A stretch of DNA of 64,000 nucleotides from Ooceraea biroi (GCF_003672135.1 NC_039512.1:8572874-8636873); one strand, 5' to 3'; counted from the stretch's first letter, positions 14,201 through 26,873 are shown. Notes: generated by a model not told the origin, from the sequence alone. Numbers and translations are program-made.

Positions 14201-17200
14201 AAACGCGGTATGCACGCGTCTCAACTTATTCCTCGAGAGATTTCCTTTACGCACATTTGCATGTTGTTTATCCGATCTCTACTTAATTTATCTCTTATGG
14301 ACGATAAGTAATTGCAATAACAATTATTCTATTTTATTGTTATCTCAGCTTCGTATTTAGAAGAAGCAAATGATGTTTTTCTTGAAAAGAGCTCATTTCT
14401 TTCTCTTCCTCTTGCCTCGTCTTGTGCGCGTGTTATGTTATTTTCTGAAATGCAAAACTTCAGTCTGCCAAAGTTAGCTATAACAAATTCCGTTACGCAA
14501 ATCAATTACGTGCGGCAAGTTAGCGCGCCGTTACCTTCTGAAGCAAGAAAATTAATGATGCGTCCCGACGTGCGGAATTATCCAGCGAAGGGGCAAACGA
14601 CCGTGGGTCACGTGAATCGCGGGCGATAAAACTGCTTCATTTTAAGAAGGATCGCGGGCTGCGTCAAAAAAAGATGAACCGCAATATCCGACTCTAATAT
14701 CCCGAATGTAATGGCGCTTTTATGCCCCCGCTGTCGTGCATCGTTTTTTCAGGCAGATTTCAGCGCAGGTCGTTGCTGCGAGCGACGTAGATACGCGAGG
14801 ACAAACATCCAGAGAGGTCTTCTTTCGTTCATCGTGCGGGATGAACATCCGTCTCGTCGCTTTGTCGCATGTGATGCGCCGCGTGAAACAATAGTTATTT
14901 CCGCACGACGAAATGAGCGACATAAATATCGTCGTTTTACGTCGCTGTGTGCCTCACTGAGCCACGAAATACTTGAGCTTTATTCACAGCGTATCGTTAT
15001 TTTATTTGTAACGTATCGACGTTGACGGATATTATTTCCTTATAATTACTGCTTTCACGATGGAAAGATTACTGCATATATTGTATCGTTATTAACGACG
15101 AATATTACATGCATCTCCCATTATCTCCTTTCATATTACTCACAAAAAAGTTTTCAAAAATTTAATTTGATTATTTTTTTCACAGATAATATAGCAAAAA
15201 TTAAATAGATTAAAATTATATAGATTAATTTATTGGCTTCCAAACTTTCAATTTCGAGCTCGATTTCACTTCTATCTAGCCGCGAGCTTAATCTCACGCG
15301 TTACAATATCGGATTATATGGATGCAATTATGCGAGTCTATTCTCATTATTTAGACAGCGTATACATAATGCATACAAGTAAACATGTCGGGTGAATGCA
15401 CAATGAAATAGGCACGTGCATAATGTGTACACGCCTGATTAGAGGAAATTTAATTTTCAACGGATGCATATACATAATGAAATTGCCTTGTCATTGCTTC
15501 AAAAGTGTCGTTCACATTGTAATTAACTATATGTAAACAGAAATATTCATAACATAACAGTTAAAGTTTATAATGCAAAATTGCAGTTAAATGTTAATTG
15601 TGAGTCTTTTCTATTAAATATAAACAGTTTAATCTAATTTTATGGTTAATGTTTTAACTCTACCAATGTTAAAAGTATATTATCGAGCCTTTTCTATTTT
15701 CAAATGTTTATTATTTTCAGAATTCAATAAACAACTGATTTATATAATTAAATATTATAAAACAGACTCTATATAAAATGTCAATCTTCTTTACTGCAAT
15801 TATTCTTTATAAAATCGATTAAGCAATGCAATGAATTATCATCTAAATATAAAACGTCCTTTAAAATTACACAGGAAATTACATACCTCTAAAATCTCAA
15901 AGATTCATGATGCATAAAATATTTAGCGATACAGTTAACTTAGTTACAGTCGTGTTATTTTTGCGTCAGCTTGTATTAAGTATACAAAAGATATTGTCCG
16001 TAAAATTTTTGACGTATATGCGTGCCCGTGAAAAGCCCATCCTAAAACTTTTATCGTCCAGTGCCGATCTCAGAAAATTCAACGCACACGTTCAGCTTTC
16101 TGCTAAATGCGCGCTCTTTTAATAGTTTCTGTCAACTTTGTTCCTCGCCACACGTGTGGACATAACGTTTTCGTGCTTCGTTTATATTTGGCGCGCATGT
16201 GGATTTTATTTATTCAATTTAGAAAAACGCCGATAACCTAATATCTGCTATTTTTGTATTTAAATGAATAACTTAACACTATCGATATATCGATATGGTA
16301 TAATTGAAAAATTTTATTGAAAAATTCGAGTTCATTAAATTATAGTTAAATTACACGAAAAATGCAGCTTTCTTCAAATATCTTTTTTCAAGATATTATA
16401 TTAAAATTCAAGAAAATTTTGTAATACGAAGAAAAAAGTAAAAACTAAAATTTATTTTATAACAGCTGTATGATTTTTCAAAAAAGTGAGAAACTACTTA
16501 ATTTTTATTCATTGAAAAGTAGAATAACATGTTTCTTTCCGCATGCTCACCAATTTTAAATATGCGTTTCTCGCCCTCACGTCGAGATGTATATTCAATT
16601 ATCATGAAGGATTGCTGGAGAAGGAAGAGACCGAGAGAAAAATTGGTAATCCGCCTTAAAATGTACACAGACATACCGCGTGCTACCGCGATGCAGCAGT
16701 AAATTCAGTTTACGGTCTCAGAATTCCACGTCAAAGCCTTCGTTGCGGCAAAAAATAAATGACGAATAAGCTCCGCGACGCGGTTTCGCGACTTCGCCGC
16801 GAGGTAATCCAAAGAGCATGGTGCGATAAGTCAGTGGGTTAAGACCCTTTCCGTGAAGTGGAAGCAAGGAGGAAGGGTTAAGAGCCACCCGATTTGCTTC
16901 GGTCGAGGACGTTTGTCTGGCGCCCGTGGCTATTACAATAATCAACGGTTACAAACCGCGTGCCAGCAAGGAACGGCAACGGCAGTTTGTAATTTTGCCC
17001 TTTCGCGGTAGCGCATTTTTACGAACCCAAACGCGGCCTGGAAAGATCGCCCATACGGCAAAACGTGAAGCCACCCTTATGAAAAAAAGTACCCGGTGCG
17101 CAAACTCCGAGCACTGTTAAATCCATAGTTGGACCAGCGTGTCGTAACGCAAATGCAGCATTAATAACTATAATAAGCAAACTTAATGAGAGAGAGTCGA

Positions 17201-17488
17201 CTTTCGTACGTTAATACTAAGAACACATTTCAACGCTCTCTCAATTCGTTCGAGAAAAGCTATGATCATTCCGAGAGCATCGTATATCTTCAAGCCCAAC
17301 AAAAAGGCATAAAATTCGGCTCACTTAAAGCGTAATAAAATGTGACATCGTACGTATTTGGTTTCATGAACGCTTAAAACCGACTCTTGCCAATACTTAA
17401 AAATCTAATGACATATTTCTTGTAATAACAACATCAAGAAATTTTATCACAGATCAAGACACGACACCGAGACAACATCGAGACTCAC

Positions 17489-18143
17489 CAGGAATTCGGC
17501 GCTGCCGAGGCTCTGCTGGGATCCGTCTGGCGTGATGGCGAGATCCGCGACGATCGACGTGGAGAAACTCCTGCGAGCCTGATGATGGCACTTGTGCGGG
17601 CCGAGATTTCTCTGCGTGGCATAACCGGAGACCACGGCGCTCTCGTTCAGCTTAGACGTCCAGATCTCTTGCTCGTGTTGCGGCGACTGGCTGATGGTAC
17701 GGTGCTTGGTGAACCTGGAGATCCGCTCGGTCTTCACCCAATCGTGATTTGGCCGGGGTTGTCGCGTGATCGTCTGCAGCGATTTCATGGCATTGAAGCG
17801 CGAGAAACCGTCCTCCATCGCGGCCGCCCATAGATGGTCCGGTAGATCCCTCGAGCCACACTGCGTCTCCACGGATTGCCGATCCGAGGAGGAGCCCAGG
17901 CCGGAAGTGGTCGGCGTAGTCGGATAGAATCTCCGGTAGGACGTGTCCTTGGAGTCCTCGATGTCCGTGGAGTAAAAGTCGCCGTCGCGTGACTCCAGCG
18001 AGCGATTGTTCTCGTGGAGGTTCAAGGACGAGCCGATGCCGGTCGAGGTGGTCGAGGTGCGGCAGAAACGCCGCACCTCGCTCGCCGATGTCCATATCTC
18101 GTCCGTGATCGAGGAATCGATCCCCGTGGAGGTCGTAGGCGTT
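17489..18143 (-). CDS. Internal coding exon B of the same gene, repeat-rich disordered region
   Basis: A 655-base minus-strand exon: one base that completes an Arg codon, then 218 codons, ending on a codon boundary at a strong donor (CTG|GTGAGT, GT at 17488-17487). The start at 18143 follows a TTCCCTCGCGCAG acceptor; an alternative start at 18158 adds V-P-S-R-R in frame. The protein is Ser/Thr/Arg-rich and probably disordered. It contains three related motifs (TPTTSTGIDSS, TSTTSTGIGSS, TPTTSGLGSSS), two RRF[C/Y] motifs 46 residues apart, and tryptophan motifs DEIW, DHLWAAAMEDG and QEIW that echo ESLWAAGLDEG and DELW in exon A. The shared motifs tie the two exons to one protein. A 216-codon overlapping minus frame (18302-17652) is open, but its Arg/His/Gly-rich composition looks like a shadow. 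The following exon must start in phase 0 at lower coordinates; I did not find it. Protein identity is unknown beyond the tentative RIM/Fife suggestion from exon A. Confidence 0.65.
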
Positions 18144-19045
18144 CTGCGCGAGGGAACCCTTTTTATAGTCGCCGTGTATTTTCACCACCGATACGGGGAG
18201 GTTTACATTTTCAAGATCGATTATAATAGTGTGCTCGATTTTGTGCTTATTGCAGTTTGAGAAGAAATAAGAGAATTTCATCAGAAGCAAAGTTTTTTTC
18301 AAGAAAGTAGAGATTTTTTCTCAAAGAAAGTTTAATCTCAGTTTATAATTAAATCGGAAATTAAAATTCTGTTAAAAAGAGTAAGTGCAAAGTAATTGGT
18401 ACAAAGCGGAAGAGAAATTTAATCGTGATCTATGCTATTATCAAATTCAATATATAATGATCAGTAAAGCGTAATAAGGTATAACATAATTTTTTGGATA
18501 TTCTCATAAAATAATTAAACCATGAGAAGGATCAAGAAATATAAAAAGTCTGTGCATCTCGAAGATTAGCTGAATGCTTGTGACACTGAACGCTTCTGAA
18601 GTTTCGTAAAGTTTCTTCGAGATTGAAAATTTCTAGGGATTTCCTGTCAGCAACACTCGAGAAGTTAAACATCGTGGTGATGAAAGTTTGACAACACGCG
18701 CGACTCGGAGAGATTTTTAATACAGCAAATATGGTCAGCCACAAAATTGATTCAAACATTTCAAAAATTGGAAGACTCATATCATCTCAGAATTATAAGT
18801 AGTTAAGAATTATAAGAATTACAAGTATTATTCAAATTTTTTCTTTCACAACGCACAATAAAAGTCGTACAAAACTTAAAACAAAAATTCCATCAGCTCG
18901 TGAAAGCTCACAGAAAGTGAGCTCATTAAAATTCTCATATAAAGTTACAAAGCTTTACTTTCACTACAAGCTCTGTCTTTCTTTCATCATGTTAAAAAAT
19001 GTCAGGAAATTTCTGAAACGTTTCATCAATTTTACGAATGATTAC
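18144..19045 (-). other. Intron between exons A and B
   Basis: About 900 bases of AT-rich sequence between the two coding exons. The donor is GTAAT at 19045-19041. The preferred acceptor is the CAG ending at 18144, preceded by a short pyrimidine stretch (TTCCCTCGCG). The phase matches: exon A leaves AG, and exon B supplies the last base of an Arg codon. A second AG ending at 18159 is also phase-compatible and would shorten the intron by 15 bases. In the exon B frame a TGA at 18184-18182 blocks any longer exon. Nothing else is recognisable inside; short open frames here look like chance. Confidence 0.5.
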
Positions 19046-19552
19046 CTATGGGTAAGGTTCCTCTCTCTCCAGAGCTCGTCATGATTCGCGGGGGACGCAT
19101 GGTTCGCGGTGGCGGAGGTCGCGGCGAGGGTGCTGTGCTGATTCGCGTAGGAGCACCTCTGCGGGAATCCCATCCCCTCGTCCAGACCGGCCGCCCAGAG
19201 CGACTCGAGGGGTAGATCCTGGGCGTTCACGGGGGTGCCGCCGATGACCTTGCCGCCCCCCGCCCCGGTCCCGTGTTTCCCCCCGTTCCCGGCGGAGGGG
19301 AACACTCTCTCGGCACCCTGAAGGACGCAGCACATACTCGTGCCGCCTCCCCCACTGCTACCTCCGATGCCACCACCCTCCTCCTCCGCCTCCGACCCCC
19401 TGGAACCAAAGCTTTGCAGGCAACCTATTGTGACCGGGCTTTTGACCTGGTGCCAGGCCTCAACCCCTTTTTTCAGGAGGGGATGACGACCCTCCCGGTG
19501 GTCGGTTTCTCCCGTCTGCTTCTTCCGGCAGGCCTGGCAGGCCCAGCGACCT
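19046..19552 (-). CDS. Internal coding exon A of a RIM/Fife-like (tentative) synaptic protein
   Basis: Open minus-strand frame of 168 codons plus two bases, GC-rich against AT-rich flanks. An in-frame stop at 19557-19555 limits the 5' side, so the exon must begin at an acceptor between about 19552 and 19530; AG dinucleotides are present but the exact one is uncertain. The 3' end is a good donor (AG|GTAAT at 19045-19041), and reading through it gives an immediate TAA, which argues that splicing is real. Residues 3-12 read W-A-C-Q-A-C-R-K-K-Q, like the final CxxC half-site of the Rab-effector zinc finger in RIM/Fife proteins (W-x-C-x-x-C-R-K-x-Q). Next come a basic segment, an acidic Glu run (54-58), a Gly/Ser run (59-70), and tryptophan motifs ESLWAAGLDEG (W119) and DELW (W161). 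RIM-type proteins scaffold vesicle release at presynaptic active zones. The coding call is fairly secure; the family call is weak because only one half of the finger is visible. Confidence 0.6.
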
Positions 19553-22288
19553 CTTCAAGGCCGGCCTTTCATCCCTCCCGCCTTTTTTGTGCGTCTGCAA
19601 ACGTTGGTTTGATTGCTAAATCGCTGGGTTCAATGATCGATGAGTGGTGACGGTCGGCGCTACGCTCCAGTGTGTATTCTTCTTGGCTTGAAGGCGAACA
19701 ATTTGCGGAGAAAACTCAGGTGCACTGAAAGTTTTGTTTCGCTGTTGTAGCAGGCAGACAAAGTAATTTAACGTCATCGTTGCGGACTTTTCTCAGGATT
19801 CTCAGTGAAGGGATGCGGAAGATCGCGGGGATGATGCACCGTGGAAGCCGCGTAACGAGATATTTGTACGAGAGAGGAGATATTATACAATTCGAAATCT
19901 CGGTGATGTAGAATTTTCGTATAAACACGTGGCACGATGTCGATATTTTCCTTCCCCTAAGCTCGCCGCGTGCAGTTTGCGAAACATGCAAACTCATCAC
20001 CTCAGTTTCCTCATAACTGCATCCGGCGCACCAATTACGGGCATATTTCATTTGGCTTTCTACGTGCCACGCAAATGCGACCATGCGTTTTAGTACTCTC
20101 CTCGCTCTTGCAATATAATCTCAATACTAAAACAGTTTTAATGTTCACGATATTTTTCACGTGATATATGCATATGTATGTATACGTATTATATACATGT
20201 TTTTAATAAAATTTCTGATCACCGTGTTCGATAATGATTCACAATAACAAAATGGCAAACATCCATTAAAAAAAGGAATTGTTAACGTATAATGTTTGCA
20301 AGCAGTTATATGTATATTGAGTAGTCACAATTTGTGAGTAATACTGCTCACTGAGCTTCAGTCATATCTTTGTTATTAATCTCAATAAATTTGAAACAAT
20401 AATGGGTTGTTTATTCAAATCAATACTCTATCAAGTTTTTCTGCATTTAGTAATAATATAATACACTTACAAATATAACAAACTCACAAAGATATATTTT
20501 TTTCATAATACTTTTGCGATCAGTTAGCGAGTTCGATTTTATAACGTGACGTAATTAACTTTATGTATTAATATAACATAAAAAAATAAAACTTTGGCAA
20601 TATACTTAATTTAATTAAGCGCAATGAAATAGAAGTATAATACCAATACCCCACTCTATCAAGTTACCACATAACTTTATGTAATAAATTATTCAAAGAG
20701 CTAGCCATTTAAGCCATGTAAGAGTATCGATTAATTATCGCAGCAGATTAGAGAAAGCGGAGATGAACGATCGAAATTCGGTCGCTGTGTGAATTCCGCC
20801 TATCATAGCATTCCGCACTTCTTTTTTATTTATTTGTCAGGGCGTGCCCTGCGCAACGCGACGTTAATGAAGACCAACGAGAACGCGAAAGCCGGAACAA
20901 AGTCCGATCGATCCGAGCGCAAATACTGACGCGGATCGATTGCGGGAACGTTTTCCGCGAGGCTTTCGATGGCGGGAATTCGGCGGTGGCCATTATACCG
21001 TACAGGCAAATTGAAAGCCGCGTAATTCGTTATTTACCGACGCGGCTTTGTAATTGACCTGGGCCGGGGTACCTGATGATTTATCACGATAGTCGGGACC
21101 CTTTTCGCCGGGACCGATCTGTCCCGCTCGTGTCGGCTGTCCCCGACGGAGATTTACGAGCGATACGTCGACGAAACGCCGGCAGAAACATATGGCGATG
21201 GCGATCCGGGTTCCTGGTGCATCCCTTCTCCTCCCCGCAGCACTTGACAAGCGTCTGGTTTGCCTGTCTGGCTCGCGAGAACTCACGGAAAAATGTCACA
21301 AAATTCGTGGAGTACTCGATTGTCCGGCTCACACAGTCAAGAAGTATCTCGCAGTCTGATTCTTGAAATTTTATTATAAGATTACGCTGATCTATAAAGA
21401 AATCGCGCTGTCTCATCACGACGTAATATCACGTTCCTGAATTATGCTCAGAATGCCAAGTGGAAAGTGTATTAGTTACTTCATGTTACATATCTTTTCC
21501 CTTTAATATAATTTTACCAATTAACGATAAGCTAATCATAACGTTCTCACTTTACTTCAGGAATATTCCAGTAGTAGAGGCATAATATTTGCGCAAACAA
21601 ATTAGTATTCTGTTTACTCTTTAAACGTGCTAATCTAGCTCTCTAAATCAAACACTGTACGTTTTCCCGAAATTCCCAGCGCACTAGACGCGGAAATAAT
21701 AATCATCGAAGTACAAATTTGCATATGCACGTTAATCACGAAAGTTTATATTAGTTCATAACTCATTCATTGACTGAAAAAAATGGGGGAGATCTTTATT
21801 ATATACGTATTTAAAAATTCTCATAATTTTAGCTCGCACAAGCAGTGATAAGAACGTGACAATATCTATGGCCACATGATGAAATGTTTTATGCAAATTT
21901 TGGAGACGTATTCACGTAAGCATCGAATATGCGCAAAGACTGCGCTTATAATGTAACTTTTTATCTTGTGCGTGAGGTGCTCTTCTTTAAAGAGTTTACC
22001 TGTGAAAACTCTCAGCGGACGTAAAACTTCCTCTCAACGAGAACGACCGCCGCGGCAACGGGAGTCTCTCGGTGAATTTTCTTTCGCGTCTCTGTCACGA
22101 CTGCGCTTCTCGGTTCACGATTTTGATATTTGAGAACGTAACGGGAAACGGGGATCTCTCGCGAGAATGCGGCAACGAATAATGATCCACGCCAGCATGC
22201 GTCAAAGACCAGTAATATATTCTACATTCTTTAAAAATATATTAAAAAATTAACTAGAGTAAAGACAAGTCTCTATTTCGTATTGAAA
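19553..22288. other. Non-coding; probable upstream intron of the 17.5-19.5 kb gene
   Basis: The intron upstream of exon A starts here. There is a CpG-rich patch at 20.84-21.25 kb with Arg-rich open frames on both strands, read as shadows. No exon preceding exon A is recognised. Confidence 0.4.
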
Positions 22289-22372
22289 TTTTTTCACGTA
22301 AAGTATGTATTTCTATTTATATTTCCATATATATGGAAATATAAATAGAAATACATACTTTACGTGAAAAAA
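22289..22372. repeat. Perfect 84-bp palindrome (2 x 42 bp, no spacer)
   Basis: Symmetric about 22330/22331 with no mismatch; the outer ends are TTTTCACG and CGTGAAAA-type sequence and the centre is CCATATATATGG. Symmetry fails at 22288 versus 22373. It can form a hairpin or cruciform with almost no loop. Such exact symmetry is rare in old sequence, so it is either recent, maintained or an assembly artefact. Confidence 0.95.
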
Positions 22373-22373
22373 A

Positions 22374-22447
22374 ACACACACTCTTCATGTGAAGCTATAA
22401 AGATATATATATATATATCTTTATAGCTTCACATGAAGAGTGTGTGT
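22374..22447. repeat. Perfect 74-bp palindrome (2 x 37 bp, no spacer)
   Basis: Symmetric about 22410/22411 with no mismatch; the ends are ACACACACTC and GAGTGTGTGT and the centre is an alternating AT run. It lies one base after the preceding 84-bp palindrome. Symmetry fails at 22373 versus 22448. Confidence 0.95.
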
Positions 22448-25400
22448 GGGACTTGGATCGAGTAAACGAAAGCTCCTATATTCTCATAAAAATGGTTTCG
22501 AATTCCGTGCGGGCGATCGCGACTTCCAGAATTAATAAAAGAAGAAATAGCTAGAGAAAAGTATTCAAGTAGTCGCACCGTCCAAGAGAGAGAACAAGAA
22601 AATAAGAATCACTAAATATTTATGAAATACTCCAACGACTAGGATGATTCTGTATGACGCGATACGCGACGTGCCTGTAAAAAGATGGATGCATAAATAA
22701 GCGAGCGCAGTCTAAGGAAGTTAGAACGTAATGCTCGACAAAGCAAACGGATACGACGACGTGCGAATGTGCCGAAAGGACAAGAAAGAAGTATTCATCT
22801 CTTTGAGTGGTCGCGACATGATCCATCATTACAATTCATGATAACGCGACAAAGCGACAGAATAAACACGGAATTTAATATTGCAGAACCGCGATGCATA
22901 TGCCATTTCGTATATTACCGATATGAAATTTCAGGGTAACACCGCGGAATTTCGGCGTGCTCGCACTCGTAACGTAAATGACCGCGTTTGCGTGATGGAA
23001 TTCTATTATTCTATTATCCTCCGCGATTGGCATACATCGATCAAATTAAAAAAGGAGAGATCAAAGTGCTATCATTAATGCGCGCGAATTGCAACGGTGT
23101 CTCGAGAACTACGTTATAGCATTGGTCGTTTAAACACTTATTTATCGTAATTAATAAAAGTAAATTACATTCTTCGTAAATGCGCATGAATATAATGATT
23201 CTTTATAATAAAATCTTTATAATACAATTATAAAGAAACTATCTTTTTGTTTCAAATTTAGGTAAAAGCAATTTTCCCTTTTTATAAGTAAAATATACTA
23301 TTCTTATTATGTTTTTATGGAAAGATACAAACAATTCGAAATGAGTGTGTGCCGCTCTTAAAGGTTTTGCAATCTTTCAATGTAGAATACCATATGGTTA
23401 CAATAGTATCCATAAAACACATTATAAAATATAGTAGCGTCGGAAAGAATTATCTCCGAGCGATGCAGGGGGTGACAAGAGCGAGGGAGAAAAAGAGAAG
23501 GACAGTGTGCGAGCGTAAAAAAGAGAATGTCAAATTTATAAAGACAGTTGGCGGGAGGGAGGCGGAGGGGCACGTCGCGGTAAAGAATACGGTGAAGTAT
23601 GGCCGCCATTAAATATTTATAAAATGGTCGCGGTTATAAGCAAAATGGCGTATCGGATGACTCGGCCGCCGTGTATGTACCTCATAGTTGGCTCACGCGT
23701 AAAACCATGATTTCCATTTAATGTCTCCATGAATACGGCGGCCCCTCGCGCTGCGCGATGGCGGCGGAAAAGCGGATACGAACATTCAGACGAAGAGGAA
23801 GGGCCGCGCGCACTCGCGGATCCGCCGACTTTCACGTGTACTCTCGAGCGCACCGCCCACGTACGCGCGCACCATAGATCGCACGACGTTGCATTATTTC
23901 GACGTCGTAAAACCGATGTCTAGACTCTCGAAATGGCCGACGCTCGTAAAAGCCGGACGACCGGCGGAAAAAATGGCACTTAACGGAAGCGGAAGTGTTC
24001 GCCGAAGCTGCATCGCGATTTCGCGTAATTGCGAACCAAGGGGTAAGTAAACGTGCAGTGCTCTGTGCGAGTAATCTTGACATCGCATTGATTGTTCCAT
24101 GGCCCACTCCAGTAATTACTGATGGTGATTCAAACATGCTTCATAGAAGAATGTTGTAGAAATAAGATATCGATGAGTTGTTACATATTGAACGTAAACG
24201 AAGATCAATCAAGTAAATTTTTCAATAAGAATATAAAATAACGAAGAATCTAACCATTGTTCTTTCAGACTGAGATTTGAGATCGTAATAACCTTGTAAA
24301 TATTCATGTATTTAGAGCTAACACAATCTTTTACATATTTATCTCTATTAATTTATATTTATATAATTTAACATTAATTGATATAATAAAGAGGTCCTTC
24401 AAGAAAGCAAGCAAACTCTTTTCTCTAAGAACAGAACTAAGAGAAAGTGAAACTAGACATAAATGTTAATAAATTATTAATAAACGGTAGTAACGACGAA
24501 ATATATCTATAAACAATAGCGAATGACTTAAAAAATAGAATGAGGCCAAAGATAAAAAACTCGGGATAAAAAACATATGCAGAACGGTCAGTGTGAGGTG
24601 TGAGATAAATATTCTCAACGAAATTACGATATGCAGTAACTTGTGATCGGCAGCGCTTTTCGTCTTCGCAGTCAATATCAGCGATGCACCGCGTTTTCGA
24701 TTTTGGTGGATTTATTTGACCCATTCTTTTTGTTCCGTGTCGGTCATTAATTGTCTGCGAAACATGATCGATGTACTTGTGCCACGGACAGGCGGCTCAT
24801 CCATGATTAAAAAAGAAAAACGTCATGCGCGATCCGTTTATGATCGACGCGCGAGGGCTCGCAACGAACATCACGAGGATTTTATTTATCGTTCATCTCT
24901 GACAGCTTAATAACACGCATTTCATTCACATAGCGCCAGTGCTCGTGTAACTCCGACATAAAATAATTGTACCCTGTCGCATGCGAATCCAATTTATAAT
25001 TAGGTAATTGCGTAATGCAACACGCCGATGGGACCATTAAAATTATTACGAGCGCAAAGTTGTCCAGTCATGTTAATTGTATCTCATTATTTAGCAAACA
25101 CGCGGTGTGATAAACCTGAGAGTCTTTACAGGTGAAAACGATAATATATTAACACTCACAAAGCCGAGTTATTTTTCTGCTTTTCTTTGTTCGCAACAAT
25201 ATGAATTAAAAACAATTCCGTGAAAAATTGCAATATACAACATATTCTTTTGTAGTTGCACCGCTAATAATACTTTCAAAATAATAATAATTATTAATTT
25301 TTATTAATTTTATTTAAAACGGCATTATTATAAATGAAAATCCAAAATATAAATATAATAATGTTAATATAAACCTCTTTAGTTATAAATAAATTCGGTA

Positions 25401-26838
25401 TATGTAAAAGCTATGTTTAAACGAATATATTTATGATATAAAAAGTTTATATGCTTTTTTAAAGCACAATTTATTTAAATTTTCTATTCGGGAAGGCAAA
25501 ATCTTTCAAGTCAAATTAACGCAATTTATCCTTGTTTGAAAAATGCTTATCGAGATACAATTGGTAACAGAATCACGGCGAGGAATCGATTGAAACGAAA
25601 GGCACGGCACAATAGTTTGTAAAAGTAATTTCCATAGAATTTCGTGGAATGGTCCACATAGAGTAGAATCGCGTAATTTAAGTCCCACTGCTCATGCTTC
25701 TGCCATGCATAATATCTCAGGAGAAGGAAAAATGCCGTGTCTTGGGGAATCTTGCGCTCTGTGGACTCGAACGAGCCTTTGCACTTCAACCGGTATATTA
25801 TTTTTTCAATTATCAAGAGCTGTTCTATTAGACATCTTATAATGAAAAGAGATCAAATTAAACAATTCGTCTGGAGAAATACAAATCTTGTTAATGAAGG
25901 AATTAAATATTATTTTTTAAGAATTTCTAAAAATATTATCAGTATCAGAATTATCATAGACAATTATTGTAACATTTCATAGTTTTTTTTTCAAACACGT
26001 TCTTTTAATAAAATTTTAATGAAATAATTAAAATTATTCTTTAATAAGATCAGAATAATTTAATATCTAATAAATGATAAAGAATTAATATAGGTACTTC
26101 TATGTAAAATATGGGAAGATATATACACACACAATATTAATTTTTCAGATATCATTTTAAGATATCTTATACTTAAGTACATCTCAAAAGTCACATTTTC
26201 AGGTAGATTTCCAGAAAAAAAGGAGTCGGGGGATTTTCTGCAAACTTATCTAGAGAGATCTAGCTTGAGGCATCTGGCGACGCCAGGGCCGTAAGTTTCT
26301 TTTTGGTGGCGACGACGCGAACGAAGAGGACATTTGTTTCCGCATTAGGGCCGATGGAAAGTTGTCGCGGTCGTGGCACCGTGAAAAATACGGTTGAATA
26401 TCCTGCTCACGTCTTCTCGTCTCCCACGAGCCGTCCGTTGCCACGTTTTTATAGCTTGTCAAGTGTAAATCCCCGATGCCTCCTCACGACAGCGCGATGA
26501 ATGGGAATAGTGTTTAACGCCAAGACGGGAAATTCTGTCCCGGGGAACGGTGGTGTGACACTCGCGTCATCCACGCTGCGATGCGCTTATTTTGCAAGCA
26601 TCGTAGAACGAGACGAACGTCTGACACGATGACGCTTTCGCTACTGCGCGAGTAACGATCGGTCTTGTCTATTCATGAGGTTTTCCTGCTTCAACTCCTG
26701 GGAATGATTCCTAGGTAGCAAAGGTTTACGCTCGGTGCAACCGGGAGCGAAACTAAATTGTGTCCATCAGTAACGTTTACGTTGGAAGATAGATCGGAAC
26801 TGTGGGGAGCTTAATGAGAATTCACCATTCATAGAACG

Positions 26839-26873
26839 CACGTGATACAATTTCAAATTGCATGTATCACGTG
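26839..26873. promoter_or_regulatory. Inverted repeat carrying two CACGTG E-boxes
   Basis: The 11-bp arms CACGTGATACA and TGTATCACGTG flank 13 bp that themselves contain CAATTTCAAATTG. The two palindromic E-boxes (26839-26844 and 26868-26873) are 29 bp apart, an arrangement that could bind paired bHLH dimers (for example CLK/CYC or Myc/Max types). No gene lies near enough to assign a target. Confidence 0.35.

Larger units (their letters stand above)
6535..17488. other. Non-coding gene desert (downstream intron or intergenic)
   Basis: AT-rich DNA with CpG-rich patches at about 9.84-10.1, 11.2-11.9, 13.0-13.4 and 14.5-14.9 kb. The next downstream exon of the gene at 17.5-19.5 kb should lie here or beyond 1, but I could not identify a phase-0 exon. 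Apart from the weak ORF at 7.9-8.3 kb, nothing is supported. Confidence 0.4.

Noticed and set aside
17652..18302. 216-codon minus-strand frame overlapping exon B
   Set aside because: It is the shifted frame of a better-supported exon. Composition is Arg/His/Gly/Leu-rich, it lacks the repeated motifs, and it runs into AT-rich intron.
19273..19650. 125-codon plus-strand frame over exon A
   Set aside because: Antisense shadow of exon A; proline/leucine-rich without domain. The minus strand has matching splice signals and motifs.
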